This document shows, in pieces, positions 26,365 to 36,521 of a stretch of 59,188 bases of DNA. The stretch is from assembly GCA_021849075.1 (NCBI GenBank), contig JAJZTH010000022.1:1-59188 (forward strand), read 5' to 3'. The position numbers were made by a program, and so were the translations under genes. Position 1 is the first letter of the stretch. Every line of letters starts with the position of its first letter. The stretch comes from Pseudomonadota bacterium. Lineage in GTDB: Bacteria; Pseudomonadota; Alphaproteobacteria; Sphingomonadales; Sphingomonadaceae. Under the pieces are notes generated by a model. The model was not told the DNA's origin, ran no database searches, and saw only the letters and a program-made list of their open reading frames with translations.

Positions 26365-26652
26365 ATGTCGATAGACCTTCAGACCGTGAAAAAGATCGCC
26401 AGCCTTTCGCGCATTTCGGTGACGGATGCAGAAGCGGAAGCCATGGTGCCCGAACTCAACAACATCCTTGGCTGGGTGGAGCAACTGGGCGAGGTGGACG
26501 TGACCGGCGTGCAGCCGATGACGGCTGTCATCCCCAACCATCAACGCCTGCGCGACGATGTCATCAACGATGGCGATGTGCGCGACAAGGTGCTGGCCAA
26601 TGCGCCGCAGGCCGAACATGGCTTCTTCGCGGTGCCAAAGGTGATCGAGTGA
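26365..26652 (+). CDS. gatC: Asp-tRNA(Asn)/Glu-tRNA(Gln) amidotransferase subunit C
   Basis: Small subunit of the GatCAB complex that converts mischarged Glu-tRNA(Gln) or Asp-tRNA(Asn) to the amide form. The 95-residue product, [19 protein letters not shown] onward, has the typical [12 protein letters not shown] helix and QPMTAV/LRDDV segments. The ATG at 26365 gives the standard N terminus; the open frame extends 24 bp further. It is first in gatC-gatA-gatB, but a 117-bp type C repeat element separates it from gatA. Confidence 0.95.
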   Translation: MSIDLQTVKKIASLSRISVTDAEAEAMVPELNNILGWVEQLGEVDVTGVQPMTAVIPNHQRLRDDVINDGDVRDKVLANAPQAEHGFFAVPKVIE

Positions 26653-26664
26653 CCTTCTCTATCC

Positions 26665-26781
26665 CCGTTCGGGCTGAGCTTGTCGAAGCCTGTCCTGAGC
26701 GCCTGCCGCAGGCGGGCAGTCGAAGGGCCCAGTCCTTCTTGAAAGAAAAGTGCAGCCCTTCGACAGGCTCAGGGCGAACGG
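26665..26781. repeat. Composite type C repeat between gatC and gatA
   Basis: Left half CCGTTCGGGCTGAGCTTGTCG, a middle variant half with an inserted CCTGCCGCAGGCGGGCAG hairpin, and a right half that ends CAGGCTCAGGGCGAACGG. Left and right halves are inverted relative to each other. The gatA start codon is only ten bases beyond it. Confidence 0.85.
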
Positions 26782-26791
26782 AAGTTGGGGC

Positions 26792-28276
26792 ATGACGAAT
26801 TTAACTGATCTTACTGTAGCCGAAATCCGCGACGGCTTTCGCGCGGGCGATTTTTCGGCGCGTGAAGTGGCGGAAGGCTTCAACGCCAATGTCGCCGCAG
26901 CCAAGGCGCTGAACGCCTTCATCGTGGAAACGCCGGAAAAGGCGCTGGAAGCGGCGGACGCGGCCGACAAGGCGAAGGCTGCGGGCGAAACGCTGGGTGC
27001 GCTGGCCGGCGTGCCGATCGGCATGAAGGATCTGTTCTGTACGCAGGGCGTGCAGACGACTGCGGCAAGCCACATGCTGGAAGGCTTCGTGCCGACCTAT
27101 GAGTCGACCGTGTCGGGCAAGCTGTGGGCAGCCGGCGCAGGCATGCTGGGCAAGCTGAACCTCGACCAGTTCGCCATGGGTTCGTCCAATGAGACGAGCT
27201 ATTATGGCAATGTGATTTCGCCCTGGCGGCGGGGCGGCGGCGACAATGCCGCTCTGGCGCCGGGTGGTTCCTCGGGCGGGTCTTCTTCGGCGATTTCGGC
27301 GCGGCTGTGCCCGGCGGCGACCGGCACCGATACGGGCGGGTCGATCCGTCAGCCGGCCGCCTTCACCGGCATCAGCGGCATCAAGCCGACCTATGGCCGT
27401 TGCTCGCGTTGGGGCATCGTGGCGTTTGCATCCTCGCTGGATCAGGCCGGGCCGATGGCGCGAACGGTGCGGGATAATGCGATCCTGCTGGAAGTCATGT
27501 CGGGCTTTGATCCCAAGGATTCGACCTCGCTCGATCTGGCGGTTCCGCAGTGGGAAGCCAATTTGTCGAGCGATCTCAAGGGTAAGAAGGTCGGCATTCC
27601 CAAGGAATATCGCCCCGATGGCCTGAACGAAGAAATCTCCGCCATGTGGGATCGCGGCATCGCCTGGCTGAAGGATGCGGGCGCCGAGGTGGTCGAAGTG
27701 TCGCTGCCGCATACCAAATATGCGCTGCCGACTTACTATATCATCGCGCCGGCCGAGGCGTCTTCGAACCTCGCCCGCTATGACGGCGTGCGCTATGGCC
27801 AGCGCGACCTGCCCGATGGGGCGGGATTGCAGGATATGTATGCCGCGACCCGCGCCGCCGGCTTCGGGCCGGAGGTGAAGCGCCGCATCATGATCGGCAC
27901 CTATGTTCTGTCGGCCGGTTTCTATGACGCCTATTATACGCAGGCGCAGAAGGTCCGGGCGCTGATAGCGCGCGATTTCGAACAAGCCTTTGAAAAGTGC
28001 GACCTGTTGCTGACGCCGACCGCGCCGAGCGCGTCGTTCGCGCTGGGTGAGAAGCAGGCCGATCCGCTGGCCATGTATCTGAACGACGTCTTCACCGTGC
28101 CGGCTTCGCTGGCGGGACTGCCGGCGATGGCGGTGCCGGGCGGGCTGGATTCGGCCGGGCTGCCGATCGGCTTGCAGATCATCGGCAAGGCGCTGGACGA
28201 ACAAACCGTGCTGAACGCGGCCCTCGCGATCGAGGAGCGTTCGGGCTTCACGGCGCGGCCGGACAAGTGGTGGTAA
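26792..28276 (+). CDS. gatA: Asp-tRNA(Asn)/Glu-tRNA(Gln) amidotransferase subunit A
   Basis: Amidase-signature subunit that releases ammonia from glutamine for GatB. The 494-residue product has the catalytic lysine in PIGMKDLF, the glycine/serine-rich core [10 protein letters not shown] and the Ser pair region [15 protein letters not shown], and the Tyr/Arg segment further on. Length is standard. The start is the ATG at 26792; the frame continues upstream only through repeat sequence. A GAAG...GGGG stretch serves as a poor ribosome site, so translation may depend on the repeat-proximal leader. Confidence 0.96.
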   Translation: MTNLTDLTVAEIRDGFRAGDFSAREVAEGFNANVAAAKALNAFIVETPEKALEAADAADKAKAAGETLGALAGVPIGMKDLFCTQGVQTTAASHMLEGFVPTYESTVSGKLWAAGAGMLGKLNLDQFAMGSSNETSYYGNVISPWRRGGGDNAALAPGGSSGGSSSAISARLCPAATGTDTGGSIRQPAAFTGISGIKPTYGRCSRWGIVAFASSLDQAGPMARTVRDNAILLEVMSGFDPKDSTSLDLAVPQWEANLSSDLKGKKVGIPKEYRPDGLNEEISAMWDRGIAWLKDAGAEVVEVSLPHTKYALPTYYIIAPAEASSNLARYDGVRYGQRDLPDGAGLQDMYAATRAAGFGPEVKRRIMIGTYVLSAGFYDAYYTQAQKVRALIARDFEQAFEKCDLLLTPTAPSASFALGEKQADPLAMYLNDVFTVPASLAGLPAMAVPGGLDSAGLPIGLQIIGKALDEQTVLNAALAIEERSGFTARPDKWW

Positions 28277-28284
28277 ATAATCAT

Positions 28285-28363
28285 CGTCATGCCAGCGAAG
28301 GCTGACATCTCAGACGATGTGGCACGACATACGAGAAAGATCCCAGCCTTCGCTGGGATGACG
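28285..28363. repeat. Palindromic repeat, type D, between gatA and gatB
   Basis: Arms CGTCATGCCAGCGAAGGCTG (28285-28304) and its complement at 28344-28363 match at 19 of 20 positions. The loop holds a partial second dyad. This GTCATCCCAGCGAAGGCTGG type is another common sphingomonad intergenic element. gatB starts ten bases later. Confidence 0.88.
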
Positions 28364-28373
28364 GTGTGAAAAG

Positions 28374-29879
28374 ATGACTGAATCAACCTATCGCATCCAG
28401 GGTGCAACCGGCGAGTGGGAGGTCGTGATCGGCCTGGAAGTCCATGCGCAGGTGACGTCGAACGCCAAGCTCTTTTCCGGCGCGGCGACGGCTTTCGGTG
28501 CGGAGCCGAACACGCAGGTCAGCCTGATCGACGCGGCGATGCCTGGCATGCTGCCCGTGCCCAACCGCGAGTGCATCCGTCAGGCGGTGCGCACCGGCAT
28601 GGCGATCGATGCGCAGATCAACAAATGGTCGCGTTTCGACCGGAAAAATTATTTCTACGCGGATCTGCCGCAGGGATATCAGATCAGCCAGCTTTATCAC
28701 CCGATCGTGGGTGAGGGCGCGATCGACATCGTGCTGGATGAGAAGAACCCGCAGGCCAGCACCAAGCGGATCGGTGTCGAGCGCATCCATGTCGAGCAGG
28801 ATGCCGGCAAGCTGATGCATGATCAGCATCCGACCAGCTCCTATGTCGACCTCAATCGTTCCGGCGTGGCGCTGATGGAAATCGTGTCGAAGCCGGACAT
28901 GCGTTCGCCTGCAGAAGCAGGGGCTTATCTTTCGAAGCTGAGAACGATCCTGCGCTATGTCGGATCGTGCGACGGCAATATGGATCAGGGGTCGATGCGC
29001 GCCGACGTCAACGTGTCGGTGCGTCGTCCGGGCGAAGAATTCGGCACCCGCACCGAAACCAAGAACGTCAACTCGGTTCGCTTCGTGATGGCCGTGGTCG
29101 AGCATGAAGCGAACCGTCAGGTCGATGTGCTGGAGGCCGGCGGCAAGATCGTGCAGGAAACGCGCCTTTACGACCCGGATCGCAATGAGACCCGCTCGAT
29201 GCGATCGAAGGAAGATGCGCATGACTATCGCTACTTCCCCGATCCCGACCTGTTGCCGCTGGAACTGGATGATGCGTTTCTGGAGGCATGCCGCCAGTCG
29301 CTGCCCGAACTGCCCGACGCCAAGCGGGCGCGCTATGAAGGCGCTTTGGGTCTGTCCGCCTATAATGCCGCGACGCTGACGGCCGACGCCGACACGGCGC
29401 GCTGGTTCGAAGCGCTGCTGGCCGAAGGCGCGCGCATTCAGAAGAAGAGCGAGGGCGAGGTCGCCAAGGCATCGGCCAACTGGCTGCTGTCGGAACTCTA
29501 TGGCGCGCTCAACCGCATTGGCAAGTCGCTGGAAGATAGTCCGGTAAGCCCTGAAGAAGGCGCCGAATTGCTGGCGCTGGTGGCCGACGGCACCATCAGC
29601 GGCACGATCGCCAAGCAGGTGTTCGAGATCATGCTGGAAACGGGCGACAAGCCCGGCAAGATCGTCGAGGAAAAGGGCCTGAAGCAGACGTCCGACACCG
29701 GCGCGATCGAAGCGGCTGTGGCCAAGGTGCTGGCCGACAATGGCGACAAGGTCGAGCAGTATCGCGGCGGCAAGGAAGCTTTGTTCGGCTTCTTCGTCGG
29801 CCAGACGATGAAAGCGATGCAGGGCAAGGCGAACCCACAGGTCGTCAACGAACTGGTGAAGAAGGCGCTGGCGGGCTGA
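28374..29879 (+). CDS. gatB: Asp-tRNA(Asn)/Glu-tRNA(Gln) amidotransferase subunit B
   Basis: Kinase-amidotransferase subunit that activates the tRNA-bound Asp or Glu with ATP. The 501-residue product has the family opening [13 protein letters not shown], metal/active-site region [48 protein letters not shown]-like [12 protein letters not shown], and the C-terminal YqeY-like helical tail that binds tRNA. Length is standard. It closes the gat operon and is followed by another type C repeat. Confidence 0.97.
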   Translation: MTESTYRIQGATGEWEVVIGLEVHAQVTSNAKLFSGAATAFGAEPNTQVSLIDAAMPGMLPVPNRECIRQAVRTGMAIDAQINKWSRFDRKNYFYADLPQGYQISQLYHPIVGEGAIDIVLDEKNPQASTKRIGVERIHVEQDAGKLMHDQHPTSSYVDLNRSGVALMEIVSKPDMRSPAEAGAYLSKLRTILRYVGSCDGNMDQGSMRADVNVSVRRPGEEFGTRTETKNVNSVRFVMAVVEHEANRQVDVLEAGGKIVQETRLYDPDRNETRSMRSKEDAHDYRYFPDPDLLPLELDDAFLEACRQSLPELPDAKRARYEGALGLSAYNAATLTADADTARWFEALLAEGARIQKKSEGEVAKASANWLLSELYGALNRIGKSLEDSPVSPEEGAELLALVADGTISGTIAKQVFEIMLETGDKPGKIVEEKGLKQTSDTGAIEAAVAKVLADNGDKVEQYRGGKEALFGFFVGQTMKAMQGKANPQVVNELVKKALAG

Positions 29880-29913
29880 TCAGGCCATTATGCCACCGTG
29901 CTTTAAATATCAC

Positions 29914-29999
29914 CCGTTCGCCCTGAGCTTGTCGAAGGGCTGCTCTTTTTTTCAAAGTAAAAAGTGAAGAACGGGGCTTCGACAGGCTCAGCCCGAACA
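29914..29999. repeat. Type C repeat after gatB
   Basis: Inverted halves CCGTTCGCCCTGAGCTTG...GGGC (29914-29940) and GGGCTTCGACAGGC...CCCGAAC (29974-29999) with an A/T-rich loop that includes a run of T. Same family as 8068-8096/8421-8449 and 26665-26781. Confidence 0.88.
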
Positions 30000-30090
30000 G
30001 AAGTTGGGTGATCCGAGATGCCCAATGTTTTAGCTGATCTGGCTTGAGCCGGGGAATGATCCATGTTCCATGGCCTTTCGAAAGGGGGCC

Positions 30091-30630
30091 ATGAATATGC
30101 GACTGGATCATCGCATTCTGATCGGCGGCGTTGTCGCCATGCTGCTGCCCGCTTTGTCGCAAGCCGCTTTGTCGCAAGCCGCTGCGGCGTCGGCAGTCCC
30201 GCGCGCGTCGATTGCCTTTCCTTTGTCGGACGTCGTCGGCCCGGTGCGCGCCGGGTTGCTATGCCTGCCCAATGGCAATTTGCACGGCAGGGATTTTCTA
30301 CGGTCGGATGCCGATCTTTCGGTGCGGCTTCAGGACGTGATGGCTGAAGGCGATCAGACGGACCTCGGCACGCTCACCATCCGGTTACAGGCGCTGTCCG
30401 CTAAGCTTTGCGCGAAATCATGGGGCGTCATGGGCATTGGCGACAGAAAGGCGCTGTCCGGGAAAGCCGAATTTGCGTTCGCATGGTCCACCGATCCGAC
30501 GCAATCTTCACCAGACAAGGTGACGCGCATTACCGTCAGGCTGGGCAAGGGGCAGGCGATGCCGCCTGACGAGATCATGCAGGAGGCATTGCGGCGATTG
30601 GTGGTCGAGATCAGGCAGCAACTGCCATAA
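30091..30630 (+). CDS. Secreted protein of unknown function
   Basis: About 179 residues with an N-terminal signal peptide that contains an exact 15-bp tandem duplication (30151-30180, encoding ALSQA twice). The mature part has two cysteines (LLCLPNG and KLCAKSW) and no domain I recognise. AAGGGGG lies two bases before the ATG at 30091 and eight before the ATG at 30097, so the second may be the true start. It stands alone between gatB and the autotransporter and is followed by a clear terminator. Confidence 0.65.
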   Translation: MNMRLDHRILIGGVVAMLLPALSQAALSQAAAASAVPRASIAFPLSDVVGPVRAGLLCLPNGNLHGRDFLRSDADLSVRLQDVMAEGDQTDLGTLTIRLQALSAKLCAKSWGVMGIGDRKALSGKAEFAFAWSTDPTQSSPDKVTRITVRLGKGQAMPPDEIMQEALRRLVVEIRQQLP

Positions 30631-30634
30631 AATA

Positions 30635-30674
30635 AGGGGCGCCGCCGGGGGGACCGGCGACGCCCCTCTTTTAT
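30635..30674 (+). terminator. Rho-independent terminator
   Basis: Arms AGGGGCGCCGCCGG (30635-30648) and its complement at 30654-30667 with one mismatch, loop of five, followed by CTTTTAT. It lies five bases after the stop of the secreted protein gene and also separates it from the convergent autotransporter gene. Confidence 0.85.
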
Positions 30675-30767
30675 GCCCGGCGCCCTTGGGGAGGGATTGT
30701 TGCCGGAGCGGAAGGGACGGACCGGGAGGGTCTGTGGGGTGTGGTCCGCCCCTTCATCTTCAAGACG

Positions 30768-33700
30768 TCACAGGACGAAATTAACCGTCGCCCTAAATGA
30801 GATGGCGACGTGATTTTGTTGTTCCTCCGCGCCAAATTCGCCGCCGACCCGGAACGTGTCGGTGCCGCCATAAAGGCGCGCCCGGCCGGTCCAGCCGCTG
30901 GTGCGGTCTTCCGATACCAGGGTGAATTCGTCGCCGTCCTTGAAATAGGCGGTGGTGTCGCCCAGCCCGCCGCCGATGATCTGGCGACGGCCGCCCTCCA
31001 GTTCCAGCCGGAGCCAGCCATTTTCCCGGTCCATGCTGCCGAAATCATAGCCCGCGGTCATGGTGCCGTTGACTGTGGTTTCGTCGCTGGTGCGGCCCAG
31101 CACCGTCAGATTGAAGGCGTCTCCGCCGCCGGTTTCGGCATAGCCATCCTCTTTCAGGCGATAATAGTCGATGCCGACGGCCGGGCGCAGGCTGAAGCGG
31201 CCCATCTGCTTCTGATAGGAAGCCCCCGCCGTGGCCGAATAGAGCTGACCATCCCATTTGCCATAGGCGGTGCGGGTGACGTCGCCATTGTCGAAATGGC
31301 GCGATCCGTCGAAATTGATCATCGCAGCGGAGAGGCGGGCGAATGCCTGTAGCGGACCCCACTGACCGCGCCAGTGCGCCGCCAGTTCATATTGATCGGA
31401 ATCGACCGCATTGTTGGAGCCGCCGCTGCTATCGCTGCCATGGACATAGGCGAAGGAGCCGCCGAACGCGCCCAGATCGGTCAGATATTCGACGCCGCCG
31501 CCCGCGCCCCAGCCGTTAATGTCGTAGGAGTCGGTGCTGCCCACGCTCTTGGCGCTGCCAAAGGCGACCTGTTGCAGCCAGAAACCCAGACGGCCGTCCT
31601 TGGTGCGATAAATGCCGTTGGGATCGGACAGGATGCGCGCGGTGGCGCGCGACCCGGCCGTTACCGCTTCGAACGTGCCGCCGGCATGATCGGGCAGCAT
31701 CTGGCGCAGATTGGCGGTCAGCGCTTCGCCGGTGCTGATACCCAGATAGGCGCCGGCGATATCGCTGTCATTGTCCAGCGCGTTGAAGATGGCCGAATAG
31801 GCGCGCGCCAGCGATCCGGTCAGGCCCAGGTCCGAAACGGTCTTCGCCGCGACGGAAAGGGTGACAGTGCCGGCGGTGGCGTCGCTCGCCACCGACCCCT
31901 TGAACATATAGGGCAGGACGGTGGCGGCGCCGAGCGTCGGCGATCCGCTGAGCGATCCGGCGCGTACGATGACATAGTCGCCTTCCGATCCGCCGATCTG
32001 GGTCAGGTTGACCTTGACCTGCGATCCGCTGGCGAAGCTGGCGGCGCCGGCGACGTCATAGGTGGTATGTGTCCCTGCATCGGCATTGATGGTGACGCCG
32101 ATGCTGGAGGTTGCGCCGGCCGAAAGCGAGGCGAGCGCCACCGATCCGGTGTTGGTGGCGTTCAGCGTCCCGCCGTTCAGCACGACATTGGTGCTGCCCG
32201 CATTGCTGATCGCGCCCGACAGGGAGGATGTGCCGCCCAGTGTCAGCGTGCCGGCGCTGCTGCCGAAATCGACCCCGCCGCTGAGGCTGGCGGTGTCGGC
32301 CAGGGACAGGCTGTTGTTGCCCGCGCCGAAGGCGATATTGCCGGTCAGCTTCGATGAACCCGACAGCGTGATGCTGTCATTGCCCGCGCCGGTGCTGACA
32401 TTGCCGGCGATGGCGCCGGCCGTTACCGTCATGACGTCATTGCCCGATCCCAGTCGGATGTCGCCGCCGATCGACGGCGCGGTCGCGGTGGCGGAGGCCA
32501 AGCCCTGCGTCAGGGTGACGCCGCTGCTGTTGGCGCTCATGTCGATGGCGATGTTGGTCGCGCCGCCCGACGCCGTGATGGTGCCGGTGTTGCTGAGCGA
32601 GGAAACGGTGCCCGAGGAATCGAGGAAGGCGATCGCCGTGCCCTTTTCCGTGCTGGATGCCGTCGCGACGATCCGGCCGCTGACCTTGAGCGCATCGACC
32701 GAAGCGCCCGCGTCGATCACCAGACCGCGCGCGGCGGTGCCCGTCAGGGCCGATCCGGTTGCGCCCACGGTGCCGCCGACTTCGATCGTGCCGGTCGATG
32801 CGCCCGATCCCAGACGCAGGCCGGTGGCGTTGCTGTCATAGGAAATGGCGGCCACGCTGCCGTTCACCAATATGCCCTTGGCGATGGTGACGTCGCCACC
32901 CAGACCGCCGATCACCATGCCGTTGGCGGCAACCCCGTCATAAATGCCATAGCCCGCGACGCCGCCCTTGACGATCAGGCCATAGCCCGAACTGTCGGCC
33001 GCCACGACGCCGATGGCGGTGTCCTCACTGGCCGAACCGATTTGCACGGCGGCGGCGGAGCCATAGGTCGCGACGGCGGCTGTGCCTTCGGTGCTGTCGG
33101 TCAGGCCATCGTCATCGATGTCGGTATCGTCTTCGTCATCATCGTCGCTGGCGGTTGGGGGCACATCAAAGATGATGCCGCCGGTGACATTGCCGGCGAT
33201 GACCAGCGCCGATCCGCCCTGAAGCAGGTCGTCCGCATCCAGTTTCGAAACGTCGGTGGGGCGCGATGTGCTGCGATAGCCGGTGCTGACGATCGTGCCC
33301 TGAATCTTCACTGCGCCGGCGACGTCGCCCAGCAGCGCCGCGCCGATGCTGTTGGCGCCGGTGACGGACGTCGTGCCGCGCAGCGTGACATTGCCGGTGA
33401 CGTCGTTGGCCACCACGCCATAGCCGTTGTCGCCGATCACGCTGGTTGTGCCGCTGGTCGACAGGTTGCCGGTCAGCATGCTGTCGATGCGGATGCCGGC
33501 CGACTGGTTGCCCTCGATCGAAATGGTGCCGCTGTGGATGATGTCGCCGCTATGGCCTGCGTCCGACTGCACCCAGATGGCGTTCTTGCCGCTGCCCCTG
33601 GCGAAGGCGCCGTCGACATCGCCATCGCTGTCCGTATCGGTGGCGGTGTAATCCTCCGTGAGGGTGATGGTGCCGCTGTTGGTCACGACGCCACTGGTGC

Positions 33701-33983
33701 CGGGCGCGACCAATATGCCGGTGACGTTATTGGCGTCGTTGATCGTGATCGTGCCGGCATTGGTGACGGCATGGTTGCTGTCCATCGTCACGCCTGTGCC
33801 GCTGGTCAGGGTGATCGATCCGGCCGATGTGATGTTGATGGAATCGGCCGCCCCGCTGGCCACTGTGGACGTTCTGACGGCGGCGGTGGTCGCTGTGCTG
33901 ATGCTGGTTTCGGCAGCCGCTTCGGCCACGGTCAGCGCCACCAGGACGGGGGCGATGGCCGTGCAGGCCAATAGATGTCGCAT
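30768..33983 (-). CDS. Autotransporter with beta-barrel domain
   Basis: A type V secretion protein of 1071 residues: signal peptide (about 1-25, ALTVAEAAA), a long beta-helical passenger made of short Ser/Thr/Gly/Asn repeats (ITSAGSITLTSG, NAGTITIND and similar), and a C-terminal autotransporter barrel from about residue 790, ending in the outer-membrane signature RATVNFVL. The passenger has two Asp-rich, calcium-binding-like insertions (DTDSDGDVDG near 120, and a run of acidic residues DDDGLTD near 290). Cysteines are absent from the mature passenger. It may be an adhesin; no catalytic motif is visible. It lies downstream of the FecIR/TonB-receptor unit on the same strand, 99 bp away. Confidence 0.9.
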   Translation of the reverse strand: MRHLLACTAIAPVLVALTVAEAAAETSISTATTAAVRTSTVASGAADSINITSAGSITLTSGTGVTMDSNHAVTNAGTITINDANNVTGILVAPGTSGVVTNSGTITLTEDYTATDTDSDGDVDGAFARGSGKNAIWVQSDAGHSGDIIHSGTISIEGNQSAGIRIDSMLTGNLSTSGTTSVIGDNGYGVVANDVTGNVTLRGTTSVTGANSIGAALLGDVAGAVKIQGTIVSTGYRSTSRPTDVSKLDADDLLQGGSALVIAGNVTGGIIFDVPPTASDDDDEDDTDIDDDGLTDSTEGTAAVATYGSAAAVQIGSASEDTAIGVVAADSSGYGLIVKGGVAGYGIYDGVAANGMVIGGLGGDVTIAKGILVNGSVAAISYDSNATGLRLGSGASTGTIEVGGTVGATGSALTGTAARGLVIDAGASVDALKVSGRIVATASSTEKGTAIAFLDSSGTVSSLSNTGTITASGGATNIAIDMSANSSGVTLTQGLASATATAPSIGGDIRLGSGNDVMTVTAGAIAGNVSTGAGNDSITLSGSSKLTGNIAFGAGNNSLSLADTASLSGGVDFGSSAGTLTLGGTSSLSGAISNAGSTNVVLNGGTLNATNTGSVALASLSAGATSSIGVTINADAGTHTTYDVAGAASFASGSQVKVNLTQIGGSEGDYVIVRAGSLSGSPTLGAATVLPYMFKGSVASDATAGTVTLSVAAKTVSDLGLTGSLARAYSAIFNALDNDSDIAGAYLGISTGEALTANLRQMLPDHAGGTFEAVTAGSRATARILSDPNGIYRTKDGRLGFWLQQVAFGSAKSVGSTDSYDINGWGAGGGVEYLTDLGAFGGSFAYVHGSDSSGGSNNAVDSDQYELAAHWRGQWGPLQAFARLSAAMINFDGSRHFDNGDVTRTAYGKWDGQLYSATAGASYQKQMGRFSLRPAVGIDYYRLKEDGYAETGGGDAFNLTVLGRTSDETTVNGTMTAGYDFGSMDRENGWLRLELEGGRRQIIGGGLGDTTAYFKDGDEFTLVSEDRTSGWTGRARLYGGTDTFRVGGEFGAEEQQNHVAISFRATVNFVL

Positions 33984-34082
33984 GATGTCTCCTCTGCGTG
34001 TCGCGCTCGGTTTTATGTGCGCGCGTGCGCTTGGGACGACGCCAGGGCGGGTCTTCCGTCAGGTAAAGCGATGAATAGATGT

Positions 34083-36521
34083 TCAGAAAGCGAAATCGAC
34101 GCCGATGCGGAGGGTGCGGGGGCGCAGCGGGGTATAATAATCGGTGCGCAGGTCGAACGGCGTACCCAGTGAGAAGCGATTGCCGTTGCTGTCGAGCAGG
34201 TTGGTGATCGACAGCGAATATTGCACCGGCCCGCGGGTCAGCACGGCGGACAGGCTGGTGTCGACATAATCGCCCTGCGTCTGGCCCAGGATCGGCCCGA
34301 CGCCCAGCCGCGACTTGCCGACATAGCGGGCCGAACCGGACAGGGTGAAGCGCATGGCGTTGCCCAGCGTCGCCCGATAATCGAACGCAAGCCGGCCGCC
34401 CAGATTGGCGACATTGGGCAGGCTGAGCGAGCGGCCGTCATAGGAAAGCGCGCGGACGAAATCGGTCGGCTGGGTCAGGCGGCTGTCATTATAGATGATG
34501 CTGCCGTCCAGGGTCAGCGCGAGGATCGGCCGCACGACGATGCGCCCTTCCACCGTGTAGATGCGCCCGTCGCCGATATTGGCGGTGGTGGGCAGGCCGA
34601 TCCGGTCGGTGACGTCCGCCTGAATGTTGCGCCAGTCGGTATAGGCGACATTGGCGCTGGCGGCGAACAGATCGCGACCCGGCACGCCCTTGCGCGCGCC
34701 GACTTCGAAGGTGGAGGCGCGGTCATTCTGATAGCGGCGCACGCGCTGATCATCGACGGCGAGGCCGCCGGGACGGAAACCCTGCTGGAAACGGGCATAG
34801 AGAGTGATGTCCGGGATTGCGTCGGTCAGCAGGGATGCGGACGGCAGGAAGATGGTTTCGCTGCGATCGGCCTGCGCCTCCGCCCGGGCGAGATCGGCCG
34901 AGGCGGAAAGGGCTGCGACCGGATCGAGCGCTTCGCCCGACAGGCGGCTGTTGGTCAGGCGGCCGCCGACCGTGCCGATGAGGCCCCGGATCGGTTCGAA
35001 CGAGGCTTCGCCGAACAGGGTTGCTTCCCTGACCATATTGCGCACGCCGGTTGCCGACGCAGCCCGGCCACGGCCATAGAGCGGGACGCCGGGCAGAATT
35101 TCCGGCTGCATCGGCGTGATCGTGCCGAACGAGGTAAGCGACCGGTTGAGATTGGATGTGCTCTGGAGATAGGAGGCGCCCAAAATCCAGCCCAGACCAT
35201 TATCGAGATCGCGCACCAGCCGGTTTTCGGTGGAAAAGATATCGACCTTGTTGCGCTGGCGGAACAGGGCGGGTGCGCCGCCGGGCTGGGTCGCGTCATA
35301 GCTTTCGGTCAGGATGTTGCGGACATAGCCGGTCGAGGACACGAAGCGCAGCGTGTCCCATTGCCGCTCGATCCGCAGATTGCCGAGCAGATAGTCGGAA
35401 TAATAAGGCTGGGCGACGGAGGAGGCGCGTTCCAGCCGGCCGACCGAGCGGCTGGCATATTGGGCGTCGTCGCCGTCGATATGCTGGTAGACGCCGGTCA
35501 GGTCGATCGTCCAGTTTTCATCAGGCGCAAAACGCAGCGCGGCGCGGCCGCCATAGGTGCGGGTGCGGTTGACGTCATCCTTGCCGCGATTGACGTCGTC
35601 TATGTAGCCGCCATCCTGCACGCCATAGCCCACGACGCGCAGCGCCAGCTTCTCCGAGACGATCGGCAGATTGAGCGTGGCGGACAGGTCGCCGCCCGGA
35701 TCGCCATGCTGGGTGGCGGACAGGCCAGCCGACATTTGCCCGCCAAATTCGGCCAGATTGGGGGCGTTGGGCATCACGCGGATGATGCCGCCCAATGATC
35801 CCGCGCCATAAAGCGTGCCCTGCGGTCCTTCCAGCACCTCGACCCGGCCGACGTCGTAGAGTTTGAGGTCAGGGTCGGGCGCGGCATAGTTGAGGCGCAT
35901 GTCGCCCAGATACTGGCCGGTAGTCGCCTGCGTCGGGCCGGCGACGCCCGAATCCGCGATCGCACGAATGAACAGCTTGTTGCGGCCCGCACCGGCATGG
36001 GTGGAGCTGAGGCTGGCGACGCGGGACAGCAAGGTGGCGGTGCCGCCTGCCGCTTCGCCGGTCGTGAAAGCGCCGCTGCCCAGGGTTTCGACCATGCCGG
36101 CATAGCGTGGCAGAGGCGTGTCCCGCTTGGAGGCGGTGACGATGATCTCAGCGGGTGGCTGGTCTGGCGCGGGCGCGGCTGCGATAGGAGCGATTGCTGC
36201 TGCGGGTGATGGCGCGCGGGCGGCGCGCAGGATGCGCCAGCCATTGTCGCCCACGCGCTGCGCCTTGGCGTCGCTGCCCTTCAGCATCCGTCGAAGCGCG
36301 TCCTGCGCGGTCATGCGCCCCCGGACTTCGGGGGTGCGGATGCCGGCCAGAGACTGGTCCGACATGCCGATGCTGGCCCCCGTCTGACGGCCGAGCGCAA
36401 GCACCGCATCCCCGAGCCGGCCGGGGGCGATGCTGATATCCTGTCTGTCCGCCGCTAGAGCGGGAGTCGCTGTTGCTGTTGCCAGGGCGGTGACGATCAG
36501 AAGGTCAGTTCGGCGACCCAT
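34083..36521 (-). CDS. TonB-dependent outer-membrane receptor with STN signalling domain
   Basis: Outer-membrane transducer of the FecA type, 812 residues: signal peptide (about 1-24), an STN domain (about 27-105; ISIAPGRLGDAVLALGRQTG), then a plug (IIVTASKRDTPLPRY; VLEGPQGTLYGAGSLGG) and a 22-strand barrel ending LRIGVDFAF. The STN domain signals to the anti-sigma factor encoded just upstream. The ligand is unknown; an iron-siderophore complex is the usual assumption but sugars or other ligands are possible in sphingomonads. The start overlaps the fecR stop by 17 bp and has AGGAGG before it, so the genes are cotranscribed. Confidence 0.94.
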   Translation of the reverse strand: MGRRTDLLIVTALATATATPALAADRQDISIAPGRLGDAVLALGRQTGASIGMSDQSLAGIRTPEVRGRMTAQDALRRMLKGSDAKAQRVGDNGWRILRAARAPSPAAAIAPIAAAPAPDQPPAEIIVTASKRDTPLPRYAGMVETLGSGAFTTGEAAGGTATLLSRVASLSSTHAGAGRNKLFIRAIADSGVAGPTQATTGQYLGDMRLNYAAPDPDLKLYDVGRVEVLEGPQGTLYGAGSLGGIIRVMPNAPNLAEFGGQMSAGLSATQHGDPGGDLSATLNLPIVSEKLALRVVGYGVQDGGYIDDVNRGKDDVNRTRTYGGRAALRFAPDENWTIDLTGVYQHIDGDDAQYASRSVGRLERASSVAQPYYSDYLLGNLRIERQWDTLRFVSSTGYVRNILTESYDATQPGGAPALFRQRNKVDIFSTENRLVRDLDNGLGWILGASYLQSTSNLNRSLTSFGTITPMQPEILPGVPLYGRGRAASATGVRNMVREATLFGEASFEPIRGLIGTVGGRLTNSRLSGEALDPVAALSASADLARAEAQADRSETIFLPSASLLTDAIPDITLYARFQQGFRPGGLAVDDQRVRRYQNDRASTFEVGARKGVPGRDLFAASANVAYTDWRNIQADVTDRIGLPTTANIGDGRIYTVEGRIVVRPILALTLDGSIIYNDSRLTQPTDFVRALSYDGRSLSLPNVANLGGRLAFDYRATLGNAMRFTLSGSARYVGKSRLGVGPILGQTQGDYVDTSLSAVLTRGPVQYSLSITNLLDSNGNRFSLGTPFDLRTDYYTPLRPRTLRIGVDFAF

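Noticed and set aside
8068..29999. CRISPR array
   Set aside because: The repeats are palindromic, widely scattered, in inverted pairs and of several unrelated types, with no regular spacers and no cas genes.
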